Part shown: in pieces, positions 57,470 to 64,000 of the stretch
How positions within the stretch are numbered: the first letter of the stretch is position 1
Layout of the letters: every line of letters starts with the position of its first letter
Assembly: GCA_022266195.1 (NCBI GenBank)
Contig: WHVY01000002.1
Span: 14,833,001 to 14,897,000, forward strand
DNA: 64,000 nucleotides
Source of the DNA: Tetranychus cinnabarinus
Taxonomy: Eukaryota > Arthropoda > Arachnida > Trombidiformes > Tetranychidae
Reading direction: 5' to 3'
Program-made: the position numbers and the translations under genes
The notes under the pieces: generated by a model
What the model was told of the DNA's origin: nothing
Database searches by the model: none
What the model saw: only the letters and a program-made list of their open reading frames with translations

Positions 57470-60400
57470 AGCTCAAAATTTGGGTTTTCACTTCAAGTCC
57501 AAATCATCTGTTGCTTTGAACCTTTCAAGCTTTTAACTTGAATCCAACTCCAATTTATCAACTAATTTATCCTGAATGCTGTTAATTGCAAATATTTTTA
57601 CACTCATTGAAAGGTCTTTGAAAAGGCAATAATTGTCATTAAATGTTTACAATTTTAATGCAAACATCGTTCGTCTCATCGCTTCCTGACTTTTGGTTAG
57701 CTTGTCTGAATCTTGAAACATACTGATAACCATGTTAAATTGAATTAAATTGAATAATGGAATGTTTTCAAGAAGAAAAAAGGTTTTCTCTTCTCTTACA
57801 AATTAATAAAACAGGTCAATGGTGCATAAATGCTCTTGAACCTTACATGCAACTGGATCGCCATTTCAATACAATAACGTTTGTCTTTGAATTTAATACC
57901 AAATGAAATTTAAAATTCAATTGTATTGAAATGAAGCTGAAAAAAGGTAAAAAGAGTTACAATAAGTTGATTCAGTTAGTGATAGTTAATAATAGAAAGA
58001 TGAACGTAATTTCATTTAGCTTTTTGTCAATGTTAATGTAACTGTTAAGGAAAGTAAACCAAGTAAAACCATTTACTTTGAGGTAAGAAAATGAACGTTA
58101 AATTGTCATCATTGTGATTAACATTCATGATAATGATGAACCATTCGTAAACAACAATCGATGAAAATATATATTACAAGCAACAAAAGGGACAAAAGAA
58201 TGAGTCTTTTCACCGTTTACTTGGTTTCAGTGAAATTATCATCAACACTGAAATCTAAGTAAATGTTGACTGTACTTTTGTTGCAATTTAAACTTGAACT
58301 TAACTTTTGCATTGGAGGATAAAAAAAGCATGGATACAAAACTGAGGAGAAAAAGTTTCATCTTGAAATGATTCTACTGAACCATTGAAAAGACTCTTTT
58401 TTTTCACCATATCATTATTATTATTGTTATCATTACCTTTTCACTAAATCATCATTATTTTCATCATCAGCCATCATCTTGATTGTCAAATCTTCTGTCA
58501 GGTTAGCAATGAAAATCTCATTCACTTCCTTCTTTATATTAACCTTTTTTTTGCCATCCTTTCCATGAGCTTCATTTTCATCATCAGTTTCATCGTTGCC
58601 ATTCATTTTATCCTTTGGAGCCTTTAACCAACTTTTATCTAAACGCTTCATTAATTTACTATTTATATTACCAATCAAATTTACCTTTCATGTTGGTTTA
58701 AATTTAATCGCATTTCTATTATTTCATTATAATCGTTATTTGATCAGGTTTACGGTGCGAAACATTATAATGATAATAATGAAATAAACCTTTTCTCAAC
58801 CATGAATATTTTCATCAATTGTTTTGTTTGGCAAATTCATCTTTTTCATCTTCAATTACTTCAATTGTTTCAATGTTTGCATCTGTGGTGAAAATTGAAA
58901 CTATTAATAATATGGTAAACATTAGAGTTGCATTTTGATTGTTTTTCAATTTGACTTTGGAATCAAATCGATTCTAAAATTTCTCTATGAATTTATGATT
59001 GAAACTTGAAAGATTTGAAATAAACAGCAATTTTCTTGTCTAACCGATGAACGAAAATAGCTCTATCGACCAATGTTTCAAGTTCAAGTTAAAATGTTAC
59101 AAATAGTAATCAATTAATCTAATAATGATGATGGCTGAAAACCGAAACTATCATTTATGTCAAATATTGAAGTGAAACTCCAATTAGCCTGATTCGTCTG
59201 TTCGTTAAGGCTTTAATCTATTGCAGTGAGAAAATTTAAATTGAACAATTGGCCTTGATCTTGAAAGTTTCCGTCCATCATTTGATCTCAAATTGGGTTA
59301 ACAGTGTTTATGTAATAATAAGATACTTTTTTTCTGTAAATTCACCTACAAAGTGCTAATTATTAGCAACAATATTGATGAGAGTTGGTTTTATCACATT
59401 ACTGTAAATATACATTACCAGTGAATGTTAACGATGAGAAAGTGGATACCAAAAAAACTGGTTAAACAGAAAATGTTTAATTAGTTTGGTTAATATGCAC
59501 TATTTTTGACCCAATTGTCTCCGTATTGATGTTGAATATTGTCAGGTAAAATTGGTATTTGATACAACGAAAAACCAATGAGATGAAAAGAGGGGAAAAC
59601 TTTCTCTTTTTCCTCCTGCTAACCCAACAATTAGTTTAAGTTGATTAAAGGCATTAACGATGATTTGAATAGCATTTGGTTGATTAACGAACCATTTAGA
59701 AAAAATAAGATGTGAATAATCGGCTTTTAAGGTTCCTCTTTTTTTTCTTTGCTTTTGATACCAAACCCATCAATCTTTTATCCTTCTATTCACCGTTTTT
59801 TTTTTGTTTTTCATCAGCATCTTTATCATTAGTATCATTATCCGCTTAAAAACTTCTTTTTCATCATGTTTTTCTGCTACCATCACCATTATAAACAAAA
59901 TTTTGAGCTGTTTTCAGTTTCATCTTTTCCAATCCTCTTTATCCTCCATTTTTTACATGGTTCCTCCAAAAGTACAGATGTTTTCGCAGAAATCAAACTT
60001 GATAAAAAACAGGTTAATCGCATCTCAAGCCTTTGACTTAATCATCAGTTTTCAGGTTCTAAATATTGTATAATCGAATCAGGTTGGAATACTTGGCTTC
60101 ATTTGTTCGACTAACGGCCATTCATCTTAATAATATCTTGATAACTTCAATTTAGATGATTCAGGTGATTCAGGGTTATGCTTGGGTCACAATCGATGAT
60201 GATTCAGGTGTAATCACTTAACCGTTAAGTTTTTAAATTCCTGAAATTTAGTAATTATGTTTGATTAAAGTGAGATGAAGGCTGGCCAATCATTTGGTGA
60301 GTTATGGTCCTCTATCGCCATTGTTAACAGCTTATATACTCGGGTAATTACAAACTATTAACACCAGCAAGTCTATTTACACTGTTTATCATCAACGAAA

Positions 60401-61330
60401 ATTACTTAATAATATTGTTTGCTTATCGGTGCCTGAAGTAAATAACAAAGAAAAAGTAAACAGTTAGAATGAAAGACAAAAGTGTACCATAAGAATGGTG
60501 GAAATGATCATTGATAGATTATTCTATTCACTATTGTATCGATCGGACAACATATTGAATGAACATAAACAATACATGGTGATATGAGCATATATCAACT
60601 CTAGTGGTAAATAAAATATCAGTTTAACTTACTTAAGTAGTACACATTGAAAAACCGCGTCCAATCGTATGAGGTTTATGGCTCATTGAAGATGAACAAA
60701 TTCAAAAAAATAAAGCAGATGAAAAAGTTAGTAAGAGCTTTAGCAGTAAAAATGACATGAAGCGAAGAAAATTTGGCAAACTTTGACTCGGCGAAGATGG
60801 TGTATATTGATTTTTTGATGGTTTTCTCTCCATAAAGGGCGCAAAAAACAAGACGAAATAGGTATCAGGTATCACAAAAAGTTGTCCAATTTATTGAACC
60901 CAATCAAATTGATTTATATTTTGGTAACCTGTTTAAAAGAGATTGTTTCACAGGAAGTAAAGAGCTTCTTATTGTATCAAAATTTGAAAAAAATTGAGCT
61001 ATTAAGCCAAGAAATAGATTAAGATGAGATGCAGATGAAAGAGCAACATACTGTAGAAGATTGAATTAAGGCAAAAAAATAGATTTTGCAACCAAAACTC
61101 AGAGGTACAGAAAAAAAACTAACGAAAATGATATAAGTTTACTTACGAAGGTGATTTTCCTGGTTAACCTTTTATTGTCGACAGCGTTTCAAACGTATTC
61201 GGATCATAATATTTAACCAACGGTTAAAATGGCAACCTAATCACAAAAATGTTTCAAGAAAAGTATAACAATTAGCGTTAAAATAAATGTAAAAATGATA
61301 GTCTCTCAAACTAGTCGTTTAAATTTCCGT
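57470..61330. other. Intergenic or intronic AT-rich DNA
   Basis: Possible intron of the gene starting at 57365. A minus-strand frame at 58433-58678 has balanced charged composition (SWLKAPKDKMNGNDETDDEN, VNEIFIANLTEDLTIKMMAD) and ends at AAAAG|GTAATG, so it could be an exon, but no acceptor or start fits. Otherwise I see only AT-rich sequence with ATG/CAT runs. Confidence 0.35.
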
Positions 61331-61369
61331 TGTATTAACCTTTAATTAACCAGTTTTTACCAAAGACCA

Positions 61370-61490
61370 ACTCCGGTTTACCCAATTACCCAATTTACCC
61401 AAGTTGCCAAGGTGACATTTACTTTTCCTCCCCTACCGTTTTTTCCCTTCTTTCTAGTCTCCCATTGGTTAGCCATTGGCACCATTGGTT
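61370..61490 (+). promoter_or_regulatory. Probable promoter with three CCAAT boxes and an ACCCAATT run
   Basis: Three CCATTGG motifs (inverted CCAAT, ATTGG at 61464, 61475 and 61484) lie within 25 bases, about 290-315 bases upstream of the zinc-finger ATG. Before them is a run of TTTACCCAATTACCCAATTT and ACCCAAG. Tightly spaced CCAAT boxes are classic NF-Y binding sites near core promoters. A minus-strand splice donor TTC|GTAAGT at 61145 could belong to a divergent transcript sharing this promoter. Confidence 0.5.
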
Positions 61491-61778
61491 TCAAAACAAG
61501 TTCAAAGGCTAAATAAGTTTCTTTGTTTTTTTTGTAAACCATTTTCAAGAATCTCTTTTGAAAGATGGTTTTTGCTGGTAAATTTAATCTTTTACAATTC
61601 TTTTTTTAATTAAATGTGATATTTTAATCAACCTTTGACGGTCGGTGGTTGACTTGGAGTTTTTTTTATAAAATTTTTGTTCCTAAACTGTGAAAAAGAG
61701 CTTACAATATTTGAAGGTTTTTCTCACCGTGTCATCAACAGTATATTTTAAAAAAAATTTTATTAATTTATTGTTACA

Positions 61779-62564
61779 ATGGTTAAACGATGTAGAGTGG
61801 AACCATCACCAGTAGCTTCAACATCTAAACAGCGTGATCAACGATCACCATTATCGGCTATCCATTCACACCGAATTACTCGACGTTCAGCTACCAAGCA
61901 AAAGCGACTCTTGGACTTTGCAAATATTCCCATTGATTTCAATGAATTTGCAGCTTTACTTACGGAAACTGTTGGGGAATCGGATCCCAAACAGTTTTTC
62001 ATGAAATGCTTTCACATGTTTCTCATTTCAAGGAATAACAATAAGAAAGATGAAAGCATACCTGGACCTGGTGATCAGAGTGAAAAAAATCATGAACCTC
62101 AAAGTACAAATCAACTTGTGAATCAACTAGAAAGTCAAGATGAAAATCAGCATAAAAATGAAATTAAACATGAGACGACAGAGGTTTTACATAACTCTGA
62201 AGACAGCGAAAATGAACTGTTAGAAATGGTTGTCAATGGACCAGAGGGCGAGCTAAAGGTTTATTTCTATTACCTTGTTGATGGCAAAAAACTGGATGAC
62301 ACGGAATACGAAAGTTTCTTGTTCAAACTCAATGTGGAAAAGATCAAGCTTGGTGTTAACTTTTATGAGTGTGGCTGCCAAGAATGTCTTGCTAGTAAAA
62401 ACCCAAGAACTGGTGATTTTAAAACCATTACTCGACATCAACTGTTGACCTACAATGCCAAGTTTTCTTGCAGCTTATGTGAATATCTTACTCAAGAAAA
62501 ATGCAATTTCATGAAGCATTTGGAAAGACAACATACGATGAAAGTTGTCCACAGAAAAAAATAA
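61779..62564 (+). CDS. C2H2 zinc-finger protein, single exon
   Basis: A complete 261-residue frame. The N-terminal third is basic with a nuclear-localisation-like RRSATKQKR (35-43). It is followed by a helical region (LLDFANIPIDFNEFAALLTE), an acidic/Gln/Asn-rich linker (about 95-150), a folded-looking region (GELKVYFYYLVDGKKLDD), a CGCQEC cysteine cluster and one C-terminal C2H2 finger: CSLCEYLTQEKCNFMKHLER, QH, with spacing C-x2-C-x12-H-x4-H. One C2H2 finger plus a nearby CxCxxC suggests a nuclear nucleic-acid-binding or cofactor role, but the family is not recognised. The ATG sits in ACAATGG, a favourable context, behind CCAAT boxes. No intron is evident. Confidence 0.82.
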   Translation: MVKRCRVEPSPVASTSKQRDQRSPLSAIHSHRITRRSATKQKRLLDFANIPIDFNEFAALLTETVGESDPKQFFMKCFHMFLISRNNNKKDESIPGPGDQSEKNHEPQSTNQLVNQLESQDENQHKNEIKHETTEVLHNSEDSENELLEMVVNGPEGELKVYFYYLVDGKKLDDTEYESFLFKLNVEKIKLGVNFYECGCQECLASKNPRTGDFKTITRHQLLTYNAKFSCSLCEYLTQEKCNFMKHLERQHTMKVVHRKK

Positions 62565-62569
62565 CACAA

Positions 62570-64000
62570 TCAATTTTGAACAATCTAAGCATTTTAGTTC
62601 TAAATTTGGAATCTGGATTTATCAAATTTAACCATAAGTTCCAGTTAAATCAATTTAATAACTCATATTTATTCACTTTGGCTGTACATTCTCATTGTCA
62701 TACTATTGTAAGTCATTATTGTTTAGTAGCTAAAACCTTTACATAGACCTTTACAGAACTATATGCATGGTACCCGTAAAATACTGGATAATCTATATTG
62801 AAATTGTGAATATTGTGCTCTAAATTTGATTAAAATTAGTAATCTATCAACATTGAATCGATTTGCCGTACGTTCATTTGAGTTCAAGTACATAATGTTC
62901 ATCAATTGGTTCCAACCTCTGTGATTTCACCTGTGAATCTATTTGGATACCTTCAAACCTATTGTTAACATTTCTAGACATCATCTCTAGAAGTTTCTTC
63001 GTTAAATGTATTTCTGTTTCCTTTCATTTATCATTTTATTCATATTGTTATCCTATTGTGACCGAGATATCTGACAAAATTTTTAGTGCGTGTCCATCTT
63101 CCAGGATTATGGGTTAACCTTATATCAAAGAAGAAGAGAAACGAATTCAAGATTGCCAGCATGATTTCCTGTGCTTTGCTTACTTCCATCATCAACCTAA
63201 AATAGTAGCATTAGTAATGCTAAAAATGGTAATGATAATGGTCAACATAACGTTTTGTTGGATAAAACCAGATTATTTCAACAGTAAAATGGAACTGGTC
63301 ATGAGTTACTTTCTAAAACCTTCATTGATACAACAGCTACCAAGAAAGATGGTAACGCACATTGGAAGAAAATCATTCAAGTTTACATGCATAATTAGGT
63401 TGATCACGGGTTTTCACCAAATTTTTTATACTCAACAATTAGTGGTAGACAGTTTAACGCGTCCATCAAGTTGTTGATTTTCAGGATGGTTAGCAATTTT
63501 GGCAGCAAAAATTCAACATTTCATTCGTTTACAACTCTTCATAGCCATCATCATTATCTTCATCAATTTCAACAGTTTATTTTACTCGCTCTTAAATAAC
63601 CATGTACATGAAATAAGCAGTAAAAGTAGTGGTAATAACTGACCTAAACCTAAGAAGCATCAAGTTTACCCAATTTGGTTGTTGACTTGATGATATTGAT
63701 GATTATGGTGATGATGCTGATGGTGGTGATGATGATCAAGTGAATCTCTTAATGATCCGATTCAGATTGATGAAGCTTACCCTTCATGTCTATTATAATA
63801 ATGATTTTCTTTCTTGTTTTATTAACCCAAGACTTGAAGACCAATAATTTACTTAATCTTACCTCCAATTATTGGATTAACTGAAAGAAAATTTCCATCT
63901 TTTGTAAATCCTCTTATAAATCTAAATATTTACTCGTTGCACCGAAACTAACAGTTAAATTGGGATAAATTCCAGTTTATTATTTACCCAGACAAATTCA
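62570..64000. other. 3' flank of the zinc-finger gene, no further gene recognised
   Basis: AT-rich sequence. An ATG/GGT triplet-rich patch lies at 63690-63740 (GATGATGCTGATGGTGGTGA). No clear AATAAA is seen close after the stop; ATTAAA near 62828 is a possible weak signal. Confidence 0.4.

Noticed and set aside
1..64000. CRISPR arrays, operons, tRNA or rRNA genes
   Set aside because: No regularly spaced repeats, no ribosome-binding sites, and no tRNA or rRNA signature was seen; the DNA is eukaryotic.

Overview
This is an AT-rich (roughly two thirds A+T), gene-sparse eukaryotic window. Spliced genes with GT-AG introns, AATAAA signals, an otopetrin channel, a tartan/capricious-like LRR receptor, a neuropeptide-like precursor and decayed Tc1/mariner, pogo/Tigger and other DNA transposons point to an arthropod. 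A chelicerate such as a mite or spider is my guess from composition and style; no marker here fixes the species.

Host genes lie at the left edge and in the right half. The left edge holds the last exon of an otopetrin-family proton channel (3-287, +). At 39082-40827 (-) is an uninterrupted 581-residue leucine-rich-repeat receptor with a PDZ-ligand-like C-terminus. At 47659-51594 (+) two phase-matched exons encode a 155-residue single-pass membrane protein. At 53015-54216 (+) two phase-matched exons encode a 139-residue secreted precursor with dibasic and Gly-Lys-Arg processing sites, probably an undescribed neuropeptide or hormone precursor. At 57365-57466 (+) is a signal-peptide exon ending in a good splice donor, whose continuation I could not find. 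At 61779-62564 (+) is a 261-residue C2H2 zinc-finger protein behind a promoter with three CCAAT boxes.

Mobile and repeated DNA fills 6.9-8.2 kb, 13.8-18.2 kb, 22.5-27 kb and 42.8-46.8 kb. It includes two long-armed inverted-repeat MITEs with TAA and TTA target duplications and similar termini, two short pogo/Tigger-like elements with TA duplications, two dead IS630/Tc1/mariner-type transposases, a dead EEP-nuclease-like gene next to a frameshifted PDZ-domain gene, a duplicated block with a long ATG-less reading frame, and a dispersed family of short units carrying AGGTCA half-sites. A degraded coding-like patch of unknown origin lies at 31.3-31.9 kb.

The rest (about 0.8-6.9, 8.5-13.8, 18.5-22.5, 27-31, 32-39 and 54.3-61 kb) is AT-rich DNA with scattered ATG/CAT triplet runs, in which I see no convincing gene. 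A nine-base motif, ACTGGGAGT, recurs nine times exactly across the window on both strands, in both unique and near-promoter DNA, and no gene or repeat I can recognise explains it.
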